Notes: generated by a model not told the origin, from the letters alone. Counted from the first letter of the stretch, positions 23,901 through 32,563 are shown. The stretch: DNA of 40,454 nucleotides from an uncultured Opitutales bacterium (GCA_900548275.1 URJY01000020.1:1-40454); one strand, 5' to 3'. Made by a program: numbers and translations.

Positions 23901-25137
23901 AAACTTCGGGCGACTTCTTTTCAATCATCTTGCGCGCGCTGCGGACTGTGTGGACGAAGCCCAGTTCCTTCAAGCGGCGGATGATGAAAGGTTCGAACAG
24001 AGTAAGAGCCATTTTCTTCGGCAGACCGCACTGGTTGAGCTTGAGGTCGGGGCCGATGACGATAACCGAACGACCCGAGTAGTCTACGCGCTTGCCGAGC
24101 AGGTTTTGACGGAAACGACCCTGTTTGCCCTTGAGCATATCCGAAATGCTCTTGAGCGGTCTGTTGCCCGCGCCCGTAACGGGGCGGCCGTGGCGGCCGT
24201 TGTCGAACAGCGCGTCGATGGACTCCTGCAACATTCTCTTTTCGTTGTGAATGATGACGTCGGGAGTGCGCATCTGCATAAGGCTGCGCAGACGGTTGTT
24301 GCGGTTGATTACGCGACGGTAAAGGTCGTTGAGGTCGCTCGTTGCGAATCTGCCGCCTTCGAGGGGAACGAGAGGTCTGAGGTCCGGCGGGATAACGGGC
24401 AGGACTTCGAGAATCATCCATTCGGGGCGCGAGTTGCTCTGGATGAAGCCCTGTACGAGCTTCAAACGCTTCGAAAGCTTCTTCTTAATCTGCTTCGAGC
24501 GGGTCGACTGCATTTGTTCGACGAGTTCGACTTCGAGCTTTTCCAAGTCGATTTTTGCGAGCAGGTCGCGGATGGCCTCCGCGCCCATTTTCGCGACAAA
24601 TTCGCTGCCCGCGTCGATTTCGGCTTGGTATTCCTCTTCGGTGAGGAACTGCTTGAACGTAAGCGACGTGTTCATCGGGTCGATGACGACGTAGCGTTCG
24701 TAGTAAATTACGCTTTCAAGGGCTTTCGAAGTCATATCGAGCATCAGGCTGAGTCTGCTCGGCATACTCTTCAGGAACCAGATGTGGGCTACGGGAACTG
24801 CCAGTTCGATGTGCCCCATTCTTTCGCGGCGCACGCGGCTTGTCGTTACTTCGACGCCGCAACGGTCGCAAACTTGGTCTTTAAAGCGGATGCGTTTGTA
24901 CTTGCCGCAAGCGCACTCGTAGTCGCGCACGGGACCGAAAATTCTCTGGCAGAACAAACCGCCGGGTTCGGGCTTGAACGTGCGGTAGTTGATTGTTTCG
25001 GGGTTCTTGACCTCGCCGTGCGACCACGAACGAATCGTGTCGGGAGACGCAAGACCAATCGAAACGGAGTCGAAACCCGCATCGCTGTCGAAACCGAGAA
25101 TTTCACGCGCTTGTTGGCTTGTATTGTTTTCGTCCAT
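20953..25137 (-). CDS. rpoC: DNA-directed RNA polymerase beta' subunit
   Basis: Beta' holds the catalytic magnesium. The 1394-residue protein has the first zinc site (C75, C77, C90, C93 in YECACGKY and QVCDRCG) and the catalytic NADFDGDQM at residues 462-470. The bridge-helix region is DSGARGNKAQVRQLCGARGL, followed by the trigger-loop region. The second zinc site is missing. The position of E. coli C814 is Asp (ITEEDDGN, about 806-815), and the stretch that normally holds the C-x6-C-xx-C cluster reads SPLTHLKRNAIPAKAYG (884-900). Reading frame and flanking motifs (AAQSIGEPGTQLTMRTFH) are intact, so this is not damage. It lies 42 bp after rpoB. Confidence 0.98.
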   Translation of the reverse strand: MDENNTSQQAREILGFDSDAGFDSVSIGLASPDTIRSWSHGEVKNPETINYRTFKPEPGGLFCQRIFGPVRDYECACGKYKRIRFKDQVCDRCGVEVTTSRVRRERMGHIELAVPVAHIWFLKSMPSRLSLMLDMTSKALESVIYYERYVVIDPMNTSLTFKQFLTEEEYQAEIDAGSEFVAKMGAEAIRDLLAKIDLEKLEVELVEQMQSTRSKQIKKKLSKRLKLVQGFIQSNSRPEWMILEVLPVIPPDLRPLVPLEGGRFATSDLNDLYRRVINRNNRLRSLMQMRTPDVIIHNEKRMLQESIDALFDNGRHGRPVTGAGNRPLKSISDMLKGKQGRFRQNLLGKRVDYSGRSVIVIGPDLKLNQCGLPKKMALTLFEPFIIRRLKELGFVHTVRSARKMIEKKSPEVWDILEEVTEGHPVMLNRAPTLHRLSIQAFEPVLIEGDAIRLHPLVCAAYNADFDGDQMAVHVPLSLEAILEAKLLMLASNNIFSPSSGKPILTPSQDIVLGCYYLTYEPSLKKEKGDRVPLLASLREVEGAQAEGMLHWHDWIDYVNPDYGKDTIFGDKTKKIIRTTPGRVIFNTIWPEKMGFVNFVVPKGKLGDLILNTFKICGRSESAPVLDRMKKLGFRTATLAGISIGIGDMDIPAEKKSIIAEARAKIKVIENEYHKGTITKGERSNKVIDVWNVATDEIAKKAFENLARVPEKTFGRQHINPVYVLMDSGARGNKAQVRQLCGARGLMAKPNGEIIERPILSSFREGLSVHEYFISTHGARKGLADTALKTADAGYMTRKLCDVAMDVIITEEDDGNRAGIWKQAIYDGDDEIVSLFDRIVGRCSSDDVKNPTNPSEIVVHSGELITEAMAKRIGALGIERVKIMSPLTHLKRNAIPAKAYGIDPSSQKLVERGTAVGIIAAQSIGEPGTQLTMRTFHVGGVAQAVKAPELTARNDGTIHYEDITCVSLPQVDADGNEIKVSVVLNKTAHMKIVGEEGNVLEDYTLAAGALITAEEGQHVKKGTLLARWDPHNIPIMASESGIVQFKDLIDGLTYRSDFDPSTGRTTITISDHKEDLNPTINIIDKKTKKVKAFQAIPTGAQVIVAEGDEIAPGMIMAKTPRSAAKTQDITGGLPRVAELFEARRPKDAAEIARSYGIVKIGGTRRKKTILRIVPKGWQEGDDATIEEHLIPANKRIIVQPDDEVKRGQPLTEGGVDPSEVLEVMGADEVQEYIIREIQKVYRSQGVTINDKHIEVIASRMLRKVRITDPGDSDYFWGQQVDRYEFKETNENIVDAGGKAATAEPILLGITKASLETESFISAASFQETTRVLTEAATLGKRDDLSGFKENVIMGNLIPAGTGLAAYRKLKVTAVGEPIAKADGFDAETPSEADAQ

Positions 25138-25179
25138 ATAAAATTCCTTGATTTTTAAAGGGGTTAAAAAAGCGTCGGA

Positions 25180-28100
25180 TTATATTTCTATGTCGTCGCT
25201 GTTTTCCGCTTTGATGTTCAAGCACAGACCCTGCATTTCCTTCATCAATACGTTGAAGGACTGCGGCGTACCCGCCTGCAACGAACTGTCGCCCTTGACG
25301 AGCTGTTCGTAGATGCGCGTTCTGCCCTGTACGTCGTCGGACTTTACCGTGAGCAATTCCTGCAGCGTGTAAGCCGCGCCGTAAGCTTCGAGCGCCCAAA
25401 CTTCCATTTCGCCGAAACGCTGACCGCCGTATTGCGCCTTGCCGCCCAACGGCTGCTGCGTAATAAGGCTGTAGGGGCCTACCGCACGCGCGTGAATCTT
25501 GTCGGCGACCAAGTGGTTGAGCTTCATCATATAGATGTAGCCGACAACGACCGGCTGGTCGAAGTAGTCGCCCGTCAAACCGTCGATGAGGCGAACCTTG
25601 CCGCTTTCGGGCATACCCGTGTTCTTGAGGTATGTGCGGATGTCCTTTTCGCTGATACCGTCGAAAATCGGAGTCGCAATCTTGATTCCGAGCTTTTTGC
25701 AGGCCCAACCCAAGTGCGTTTCCAAAACCTGACCTACGTTCATTCGCGAGGGAACGCCCATCGGGTTCAGGCAGATTTCAACGGGAGTGCCGTCGGGCAG
25801 ATAGGGCATATCCTCTTCGGGAACGATGCGGGCAACGATACCTTTGTTGCCGTGGCGTCCCGCCATCTTGTCGCCCACTTGAATCTTGCGCTTCGTGGCG
25901 ATGTAGACCTTTACGTTCTTGATGACGTTCTGGTCGGAGCCGTCGCCGCTTTCGATTGAAGCGACCTTGCGGGCGCATTCGGCTTCGATTTCGGCGAATT
26001 TGCTCTGGAAGCCTTCGATGATTCCGAAAATCTTGTTGCGCACGGGCGAGGGGTCGATGTCGATGTTCTTCGAGACCGAAGCCAAGCGACGCAGGAGCGT
26101 CTTGGTGATTTTTCTGTTCTGCGGGATGATGACTTCGCCCGTTTCCGAGTTGCGTACGTCGAGCGGAATTTTTTCGCCCAAGAGAACGTTCGAGAGGGCT
26201 TCGGTGAGTTCGTCGCGGAGGGCGTCGCTCTGTGCGCGGTGCTCTTCCTTGATTTTACGGGTACGGCGGCGCATATCGCTTTCGCTGAGCTTTTCGCCTT
26301 CGCCGTCGACCTTCGTCGAAACCTTGACATCCATAATGATGCCCTTAACGCCCGAGGGAACGATGAGCGACGAGTCCTTGACGTCGGACGCCTTTTCGCC
26401 GAAGATTGCGCGGAGCAGTTTTTCTTCGGGTGCGAGTTCCGTTTCGCTCTTCGGGGTGATTTTGCCCACGAGGATGTCGCCCGCCTTGACTTCCGCGCCG
26501 ATGCGGATTACGCCGTTGCGGTCGAGGTTCTTGAGCGCGTCTTCGCCGACGTTGGGAATGTCTCGCGTGATTTCTTCGGGCCCGAGCTTTGTGTCGCGCG
26601 CCGTTACTTCGTACTCTTCGATGTGCACCGAAGTGAAAACGTCGTTCTTGATGAGCTTTTCCGAGAGCAGAATTGCGTCTTCGAAGTTGTATCCGTTCCA
26701 AGGCATGAATGCCACCAGAACATTTTTACCGAGTGCCAATTCGCCGTCTTCGGTTGCCGCGCCGTCCGCCAGAACAGTGCCGACCTTCACCTTTTGACCG
26801 TGTTTTACAACGGGCTTTTGCGTGAAGCATGTGCACGCGTTCGAGCGCATAAATTTGCGCATTTCGTAAACGAAAATCTTTTTGTCGGGGTCGCTCTTGA
26901 GCTTGCCCTGAACTTTTTTGGGCATCTCGCCGTCGGGTGTTACAACGACTCTCTTTGCGTCGACGCTTGCCACGATACCGTCGGATTCCGAAAGGATTAC
27001 CGTGCGCGAGTCGGTCGCCACTCTGCCTTCGATACCCGTGCCCACGAACGGAGCTTGGGTCTTCAGAAGCGGAACGCCCTGACGTTGCATGTTCGAACCC
27101 ATCAACGCGCGGTTTGCGTCGTCGTGTTCGAGGAACGGGATAAGACCCGCCGCGACGGATACGAGCTGTTTCGGGCTTACGTCCATGTAGTCGACGTCCA
27201 TCGGGTCGACTTCCGAAACTTCGTCGAAGTTTCTTGCGATTACCCTGCCGACAAGCTTGCCGTCCTTGATTTCGCTGCTCGCCTGCGCGATTGTCTTGCC
27301 CTCTTCCTCGTCCGCCGAAAGGTATTCGATTTTGTCGAGAACCTTGCCGTTTTCGACCTTGCGGTACGGCGTTTCGATGAAGCCGAATTCGTTGATTTTG
27401 GCGTAGCACGAAAGCGAGTTGATAAGACCGATATTCGGACCTTCAGGCGTTTCAATCGGGCAGATTCTGCCGTAGTGCGTTGCGTGAACGTCTCGGACTT
27501 CAAAGCCCGCGCGTTCGCGGCTCAAGCCGCCCTGACCGAGAGCCGAAAGACGGCGTTTGTGGGTCAGTTCCGAAAGCGGGTTGATTTGGTCCATAAACTG
27601 CGAGAGCTGGTTTCTCGCGAAGAAGTCGCGGATAACCGTAGTCATCGCCTTTGTGTTTACGAGACGCTGGATTGTCAGCGATTCCGCGTTCTGTTCCGAA
27701 GCGTTCATACGTTCGCGGACAATCTTTTCCGTGCGGGCAAGACCCGCCCTGCACTGGTTTGCGAGCAATTCGCCCGCCGTTCTTACGCGGCGGCTGCTCA
27801 AATTGTCGATGTCGTCGATAATGCCCTGCCCCTTCTTGAGTTTGCAGAGGTATTTCGTGCCCGCAACGATGTCTTCGCTTGTGAGAATGCGGGTTTCAAG
27901 CGGCGTGTTAAGACCAAGCTTCTGGTTGATTTTGAATCTGCCGACTCTGCCCAAGTCGTAACGCTTGGGGTCTTTGAGCGTGCGGCGGATGAGCGCGCGC
28001 GCGTTTTCGACGTTTACGGGTTCGCCGGGGCGCAGCTGCGTGTAGATGTACTTCAACGCGCCCTCTTCGTTCTTTGTCTTGTCCTTTTTGATTGCGCGGA

Positions 28101-28947
28101 CGATTGCGCCGTCGTCGACGGTCGTGTCGATGACTTTAAATTCTTCGATGTTTGCCGCCTTGAACTTCTGAACCGCCATTGTCGTGAGCGTTTCGTACTG
28201 CTTGAGGAGCACGATGCCCTTGTCGGGGTCGGTAACAGGTTCGGCGAGAACGTATTGCGAGATGTTTTCCATCTGCAGTGCGCGCTTTACCGACATATCT
28301 TCCACTTCGTAGAAAAGCTTGACGATTTCGGGGTCGGAGCTGTGTCCGAGCGCGCGCAGAAGCGTGGTGATAAGGAACTTCCTGCGGCGACGGCGGCGGT
28401 CGATGTAGACGTAAAGCAGGTCGTTTTGGTCGAATTGTACTTCGACCCAAGTACCGCGGTCGGGGATGAGACGGAAAGAATAAAGCACCTTATCGGAGCT
28501 GTGCATTGTCTCTTCAAAACAGATACCGGGGCTGCGGTGCAACTGGCTGACGACCACGCGTTCGGCACCGTTTACGATGAAACTGCCGCTCTTGGTCATC
28601 ATATTGATGTCGCCCATAAAAATGGTGTCTTCTTTTGTGGAGTCGCCCGAAACGAGGCGGAACTTCACGTGAAGGGCAACGGAGTATGTGGTGCTTTCCT
28701 TGATGCACTCAACTTCCGTCTGCTTCGGACCTACCAGTTCGTAGGATATATACTCAAGCTTGTGTTTTCCGTCGTAGCTTTCTATCGGGAATATCTCGCT
28801 GAAGACAGCGTGCAAACCCACCATTCTTCTCTTCGCGGGGGGTACGTCTTTTTGGAGAAAATCAGCATAGGAATTAAGCTGATTCTCAATGAGATTGGGA
28901 AGCGGTATTACTTCCTTGAGTTTTCCAAAGTTTATTCGCTCGGACAT
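25180..28947 (-). CDS. rpoB: DNA-directed RNA polymerase beta subunit
   Basis: Beta forms one pincer of the polymerase and the rifampicin pocket. The 1255-residue protein has the rifampicin cluster at about 446-475 (NQLSQFMDQINPLSELTHKR), then RERAGFEVRDVHATHYGRIC and CPIETPEGPNIGLINSLS. The late MAGRHGNKGIVARIVPEEDMP and the C-terminal GGKAQYGGQRFGEMEVWALE are also present. Residue 455 is Ile where E. coli has Asn518. Other key rifampicin residues (Asp453, His463, Arg466, Ser468) match the sensitive form. It is preceded by a 204-bp attenuator-like gap after rplL. Confidence 0.98.
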   Translation of the reverse strand: MSERINFGKLKEVIPLPNLIENQLNSYADFLQKDVPPAKRRMVGLHAVFSEIFPIESYDGKHKLEYISYELVGPKQTEVECIKESTTYSVALHVKFRLVSGDSTKEDTIFMGDINMMTKSGSFIVNGAERVVVSQLHRSPGICFEETMHSSDKVLYSFRLIPDRGTWVEVQFDQNDLLYVYIDRRRRRRKFLITTLLRALGHSSDPEIVKLFYEVEDMSVKRALQMENISQYVLAEPVTDPDKGIVLLKQYETLTTMAVQKFKAANIEEFKVIDTTVDDGAIVRAIKKDKTKNEEGALKYIYTQLRPGEPVNVENARALIRRTLKDPKRYDLGRVGRFKINQKLGLNTPLETRILTSEDIVAGTKYLCKLKKGQGIIDDIDNLSSRRVRTAGELLANQCRAGLARTEKIVRERMNASEQNAESLTIQRLVNTKAMTTVIRDFFARNQLSQFMDQINPLSELTHKRRLSALGQGGLSRERAGFEVRDVHATHYGRICPIETPEGPNIGLINSLSCYAKINEFGFIETPYRKVENGKVLDKIEYLSADEEEGKTIAQASSEIKDGKLVGRVIARNFDEVSEVDPMDVDYMDVSPKQLVSVAAGLIPFLEHDDANRALMGSNMQRQGVPLLKTQAPFVGTGIEGRVATDSRTVILSESDGIVASVDAKRVVVTPDGEMPKKVQGKLKSDPDKKIFVYEMRKFMRSNACTCFTQKPVVKHGQKVKVGTVLADGAATEDGELALGKNVLVAFMPWNGYNFEDAILLSEKLIKNDVFTSVHIEEYEVTARDTKLGPEEITRDIPNVGEDALKNLDRNGVIRIGAEVKAGDILVGKITPKSETELAPEEKLLRAIFGEKASDVKDSSLIVPSGVKGIIMDVKVSTKVDGEGEKLSESDMRRRTRKIKEEHRAQSDALRDELTEALSNVLLGEKIPLDVRNSETGEVIIPQNRKITKTLLRRLASVSKNIDIDPSPVRNKIFGIIEGFQSKFAEIEAECARKVASIESGDGSDQNVIKNVKVYIATKRKIQVGDKMAGRHGNKGIVARIVPEEDMPYLPDGTPVEICLNPMGVPSRMNVGQVLETHLGWACKKLGIKIATPIFDGISEKDIRTYLKNTGMPESGKVRLIDGLTGDYFDQPVVVGYIYMMKLNHLVADKIHARAVGPYSLITQQPLGGKAQYGGQRFGEMEVWALEAYGAAYTLQELLTVKSDDVQGRTRIYEQLVKGDSSLQAGTPQSFNVLMKEMQGLCLNIKAENSDDIEI

Positions 28948-29151
28948 ATTCTTGAGATTTGATTTGGGTTCGCCCTCTGCAAAATCCGCCCCCGCAATAT
29001 CGCGCTATCGGACGCGGATTCAAAAGAACTTCTATATCCCCTTCTTTTGCGCTTCGGGATATTTTAAGCGGAAAAAGCGGACAGCCGCGATGCCGATATT
29101 ACTCGGCACCGCGGGCTCTCCGCGAAAAGTATACTTGAAAGTTCAAGCGTC
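28948..29151 (-). promoter_or_regulatory. rplL-rpoB spacer with three hairpins
   Basis: There is no gene here. On the minus strand the spacer holds a terminator-like hairpin (29071-29122), a second hairpin (arms 29034-29040 and 29056-29062) and a third (arms 28983-28989 and 29014-29020). In E. coli the same spacer holds a partial attenuator that lowers rpoBC relative to rplJL. The same role is likely here by position and structure. Confidence 0.6.
29071..29122 (-). terminator. Attenuator-type hairpin between rplL and rpoB
   Basis: On the minus strand a long stem, interrupted by single mismatches, folds around a GTAATA loop (inner arms TGCCGA/TCGGCA, outer CGGA/TCCG) and is followed by GCTTTTTCC. 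It lies about 30 bp past the rplL stop. rpoB has no other obvious promoter, so partial readthrough is the likely role. Confidence 0.75.
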
Positions 29152-29529
29152 TTACTTGACTTCGACTTCGGCACCCGCGTCCTTGAGCTTCTTAGCCAGT
29201 TCTGCGGATTCGTCCTTGTTGACGCCTTCCTTGATTGTCTTCGGTGCGCCTTCGACGAGAGCCTTAGCTTCGGCCAAGCCCAAGCCAGTGATTGCACGGA
29301 CTTCCTTAATGACCGCAATCTTCTTGGCGGGGTCAACCGCTTTGAGGATAACGTCGAACGAGTCCTTTTCTTCAACGGCCGCCGCGCCGCCGTTGCCGGC
29401 TACTACTGCTACGGGAGCAGCTGCGCTTACGCCCCATTTTTCTTCGAGCTCCTTGACGAGAGCTGCTGCGTCAACGACTGTGAGTGCGCTGAGCCATTCG
29501 ATAACCTGATCTTTTGTGATGTCTGCCAT
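29152..29529 (-). CDS. rplL: 50S ribosomal protein L7/L12
   Basis: L7/L12 is the multi-copy stalk protein that recruits translational GTPases. I choose ATG at 29529, giving 125 residues. AAAGGAG lies upstream and MADITKDQVIEWLSALTVVD is a normal N-terminal dimerisation domain. The Ala/Gly/Val hinge (SAAAPVAVVAGNGGAAA) follows. The C-terminal domain has the GTPase-contact helix (KKIAVIKEVRAITGLGLAEA). A longer upstream reading is noncoding spacer. Confidence 0.97.
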   Translation of the reverse strand: MADITKDQVIEWLSALTVVDAAALVKELEEKWGVSAAAPVAVVAGNGGAAAVEEKDSFDVILKAVDPAKKIAVIKEVRAITGLGLAEAKALVEGAPKTIKEGVNKDESAELAKKLKDAGAEVEVK

Positions 29530-29718
29530 TTTTATTTTCTCCTTTGAACTCTTGGCATCCCTTTCGGAATAATTAAGAGGTTTCTCCTCCCAAGGGTGTT
29601 CTTTAGTTGTTTGTTTTTGCGTCCGCCGAATATGCAAACTTATGCGGCGGACAAAATTGTTTTTTCTTCAAATTCGGGACGAATCCGAAACCGAACGCGC
29701 CCCGAGTTGTGTTCGAAA
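29530..29718 (-). other. rplJ-rplL spacer with a stable hairpin
   Basis: This 189-bp spacer contains an 8-bp stem GTCCGCCG/CGGCGGAC (29621-29628 and 29645-29652). On the minus strand it is followed by A-rich, not T-rich, sequence, so it is not a classical terminator in the operon direction. It could be an RNA processing or stability element. Confidence 0.5.
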
Positions 29719-30228
29719 CTACGCCTGCGCTTCCGCTTCTGCGGGTGCGCCGCCTTCCTTCTCGAGCTTGCAGAATATGACGCGAACCATCTGGCTTGCG
29801 GGTGTATTGAGCAACGAGAGGAACTTTGCGCGGAGTTCGGGAAGGCTCGGGAGGCTGCCGAGGTATTCAACTTCTTCCTTCGACATAACCTTCTCGCCCA
29901 TAATGCCGAGCTTGATTGTCGAATTTTCGCGGGTCTTGAAGAATGTCGAAACGGCCTTTGCAACTGCCGCCGGATCTTCGCCGCCCGTGATTACGCCCGT
30001 CTGACCTTCGAGAACTGCGTCCATCGACGGCAGGTTGAGTTCCTTTGCCGCGATTTTGATAATCGAGTTCTTTGCAACGTGGTATTCCGCGCCGACTGCC
30101 GCAAGAGCTTTGCGCAATTCAGCCGCGTCCGCTACTTTTACGCCCGTGAAGCTGACGAGGAAAACGTGCCCCGCCGACGACAGGCGATTACGAGCTTCTT
30201 CTACGAGAAATTTCTTTTCGGGTCTCAT
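29719..30228 (-). CDS. rplJ: 50S ribosomal protein L10
   Basis: L10 anchors L7/L12 dimers to the ribosome and autoregulates its operon in E. coli. The 169-residue product has the N-terminal rRNA-binding half (MRPEKKFLVEEARNRL, AKNSIIKIAAKEL, GQTGVITGGEDPAAVAK) and the C-terminal helix for L12 docking, with a short acidic/Ala tail. AAGGAGA overlaps the rplA stop codon 15 bp upstream, so translation is probably coupled to L1. Confidence 0.97.
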   Translation of the reverse strand: MRPEKKFLVEEARNRLSSAGHVFLVSFTGVKVADAAELRKALAAVGAEYHVAKNSIIKIAAKELNLPSMDAVLEGQTGVITGGEDPAAVAKAVSTFFKTRENSTIKLGIMGEKVMSKEEVEYLGSLPSLPELRAKFLSLLNTPASQMVRVIFCKLEKEGGAPAEAEAQA

Positions 30229-30243
30229 TGTGAAAAACTCTCC

Positions 30244-30936
30244 TTATTGTGCAACTGCAACTTCGCTCAGCGCAATCTTAACGCTGGGGCTCATTGTCGA
30301 GCTGATTGCGATTGAATTGATGAACTTGCCCTTGATGACTTCGGGGCGCGCCGCTACAACGCTGTCGAGAACGACCTTTGCGTTTTCAGCGAGCTTGTCC
30401 GCCGCAAAGCTGCGCTTGCCGACTACAACGCTCATATTCGAAGTTTTGTCCATCTTGAATTCTACACGACCCGCTTTGACTTCCTTGATAGCCGCGGCAA
30501 CGTCGTCCGTTACCGTGCCGCTCTTGGGATTGGGCATCAAGCCCTTCGGACCGAGAACGCGGGCAACCTTGCGGACTTCCTTCATCGCCGATGTCGTCGA
30601 AATTGCGACGTCGAAATCGAGGAATCCTTCGGAAACTTCCTTGATGAGGTCTTCAAAACCCGCCTTGTCTGCGCCTGCCGCCAGAGCCGCTTCGGGATTT
30701 TCCGTGAAGACGATTACTCTGACCTTCTTGCCGCTGCCGTTGGGCAGACGAACCGTTCCGCGCACCATTTGCGTGCTCTGTTTGGGGTCGACATTCAGGC
30801 GGAAGGAAAGTTCCACCGTTTCGTCGAACGCAGCTTTCGGCATTGCCTGCAGCGCGTCTACGGCTTCCTTCAACGAGAGTGCCGCTTTCGGCGCGGCTTC
30901 AGCCGCTTTCTGGTATCTTTTGCTTCTTTTAACCAT
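30244..30936 (-). CDS. rplA: 50S ribosomal protein L1
   Basis: L1 forms the mobile stalk that moves E-site tRNA, and represses its own operon in many bacteria. The 230-residue product has the start MVKRSKRYQKAAE. The split two-domain core carries GPKGLMPNPKSGTVTDDVA and the closing KGKFINSIAISSTMSPSVK. AGGAGA precedes the ATG. It lies between rplK and rplJ. Confidence 0.98.
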   Translation of the reverse strand: MVKRSKRYQKAAEAAPKAALSLKEAVDALQAMPKAAFDETVELSFRLNVDPKQSTQMVRGTVRLPNGSGKKVRVIVFTENPEAALAAGADKAGFEDLIKEVSEGFLDFDVAISTTSAMKEVRKVARVLGPKGLMPNPKSGTVTDDVAAAIKEVKAGRVEFKMDKTSNMSVVVGKRSFAADKLAENAKVVLDSVVAARPEVIKGKFINSIAISSTMSPSVKIALSEVAVAQ

Positions 30937-31047
30937 TGACTTTTTTCTTTTGTCTCCTGCTTTTTTGCAGTGCGGTTTTATTGTTGTTGTCTTACGAATT
31001 TCGCGCCCGCCCCATTCGAGACCGACGCGAAAGTTCGAAATAAAAGA
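30937..31047 (-). other. rplK-rplA spacer with a hairpin
   Basis: The 111-bp spacer holds an inverted repeat (arms 995-1005 bases past 30000 and 31026-31037; core TTTCGCG/CGCGAAA) enclosing about 20 nt. No T-tract follows on the minus strand. It could be a regulatory or processing hairpin; no L1-type site could be identified by eye. Confidence 0.4.
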
Positions 31048-31473
31048 TTAGTCCACAACGTCGATACCCATCGAACGTGCCGTGCCTTCGATAATCTTGG
31101 CCGCCTGTTCGGGGCTTGTCGCGTTGAGGTCTTTTTCCTTAATCTTGACGATTTCCTTAATCTGCGCGCGCGTTACTTTGCCGACCTTGTCGACATTGGG
31201 CTTTGCGCTTGCGGTTTCAATCTTCGCCGCTTTCTTGAGCAGAACTGCCGCCGGCGGGGACTTGAGGACAAACGTGAACGACTTGTCCTGATAAACGGAG
31301 ATGACTACGGGCAGAATCATACCCGCTTGGTCCTTCGTCTTGGCGTTGAATTCCTTACAGAATCCCATAATGTTTACGCCCGCCGCGCCGAGTGCGGGGC
31401 CTACGGGAGGAGCCGGATTGGCTGCGCCCGCGGGGAGCTGCAACTTAATTTCTTTTACTACTTTCTTTGCCAT
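31048..31473 (-). CDS. rplK: 50S ribosomal protein L11
   Basis: L11 forms the GTPase-associated centre with 23S rRNA and is needed for RelA activation. The 141-residue product has KLQLPAGAANPAPPVGPALG, GFCKEFNAKTKD and the C-terminal RNA-binding domain ending GTARSMGIDVVD. Length is standard. It follows nusG by 60 bp. Confidence 0.98.
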   Translation of the reverse strand: MAKKVVKEIKLQLPAGAANPAPPVGPALGAAGVNIMGFCKEFNAKTKDQAGMILPVVISVYQDKSFTFVLKSPPAAVLLKKAAKIETASAKPNVDKVGKVTRAQIKEIVKIKEKDLNATSPEQAAKIIEGTARSMGIDVVD

Positions 31474-31533
31474 TTTGGTTGTCTTTTCTTATAAGAATTT
31501 ACTACTGCTTGAGGCTGTGCGTAAAATTGTTTT

Positions 31534-32118
31534 CTACTCCGCGGCATCGACCCTCGAAACCTGCGAGTATTCAAGCTCAACGGGGGTGAATCTGCCGAAC
31601 ATCGACACGCTTACGCGCAGCTTGCCGCGCTCCGCGTCGACTTCTTCTATCACGCCCGTCGAACCGAGGAAAGGCCCTTCGTTTATCTTTACCGATTCGC
31701 CTACGTTGAAGCTGATTTTCGGTCTTTCCGCGCCTTCGGGCTGGTTCATCTGCGCCTTGATTCTTTCGACTTCGGCGGGGCGCAACGCCACGGGGCGTTC
31801 ACCGCCCATAAAATTCAAAACGCCGTTGATTCCGCGTACGAAATACCACGGTTTTTCCAAAAAGTTTTCGTTGTCGTCGTAAAGTTTTACGCGAACGAAT
31901 ATATAGCCGGGGTAAAGTTTGCGGGCGCGCGTTATTTTGTTGCCGTTCTTGATTTCGGAAACGCGTTCTTCGGGCATCAAAATGTCTTCTTTGGAAATGT
32001 ACGCGCCCATATCTTCAACGTCAATCATATGCTTGAGCGTTTCGACAACTTTCTTTTCCATATTGGAGCGCGTCTGAACGGCGTACCACTTGGCTGTGCT
32101 CTGCGATTCCGATTCCAT
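31534..32118 (-). CDS. nusG: Transcription termination/antitermination protein NusG
   Basis: NusG binds RNA polymerase to suppress pausing and link it to Rho or the ribosome. The 194-residue product has the NGN domain (KWYAVQTRSNMEKKVVETL, LYPGYIFVRVKL, WYFVRGINGVLNF). The C-terminal KOW domain begins FNVGESVKINEGPFLGSTG and ends with FGRFTPVELEY. Length is slightly over E. coli's 181. It lies 12 bp after secE. Confidence 0.98.
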   Translation of the reverse strand: MESESQSTAKWYAVQTRSNMEKKVVETLKHMIDVEDMGAYISKEDILMPEERVSEIKNGNKITRARKLYPGYIFVRVKLYDDNENFLEKPWYFVRGINGVLNFMGGERPVALRPAEVERIKAQMNQPEGAERPKISFNVGESVKINEGPFLGSTGVIEEVDAERGKLRVSVSMFGRFTPVELEYSQVSRVDAAE

Positions 32119-32130
32119 ATTCAGCCCGAC

Positions 32131-32343
32131 TTACTTTCCGCCTTTGACAAACCACGTCAACAAATCGACGACATTGTAAATGGCAAAGTCCGCAAGGGCG
32201 ACAAACGCTCCGAGCAGACCCAACGCAACAAATACCACTATCACCGAGTTGACAAGTTCGGGTCGAGTAGGCCACGAAGATTTCTTTAACTCGACAACCA
32301 TTTCCTGATAGAATTGTCTGATTTTGCTGAATGGATTGGTCAT
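32131..32343 (-). CDS. secE: Preprotein translocase subunit SecE
   Basis: SecE clamps SecY in the membrane. From ATG at 32343 the product is 70 residues, the short single-helix form. The amphipathic region (IRQFYQEMVVELKKSSWPTR) is followed by one membrane helix (VNSVIVVFVALGLLGAFVAL) and a short tail. A longer reading would run into tRNA-Trp and is rejected. It lies 49 bp after the tRNA. Confidence 0.96.
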   Translation of the reverse strand: MTNPFSKIRQFYQEMVVELKKSSWPTRPELVNSVIVVFVALGLLGAFVALADFAIYNVVDLLTWFVKGGK

Positions 32344-32392
32344 TTTTCTTGTTCGGCGAAACCGCCTGTTTTGTGTGCTTTTCGTTGAACAA

Positions 32393-32465
<73 letters not shown>

Positions 32466-32524
32466 AAATGTTCTTTTCTGTTCGACCGCGCCGCGGTTTG
32501 GGCGGCACGGATTCGAACGGCAAA

Positions 32525-32549
32525 GCCGAAAGGCGCAAAGCCCTTCGGC
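32525..32549 (-). other. Hairpin between tuf and tRNA-Trp
   Basis: On the minus strand GCCGAAGGGC and GCCTTTCGGC form a 10-bp stem with one wobble pair and a 5-nt loop, about 15 bp past the tuf stop. Only TTT follows, so it may be a weak terminator or a processing and stability element between tuf mRNA and tRNA-Trp. Confidence 0.55.
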
Positions 32550-32563
32550 GTGCGTATGCTTAA

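Noticed and set aside
26239..28962. 907-codon plus-strand frame opposite rpoB
   Set aside because: Antisense shadow of the beta subunit.
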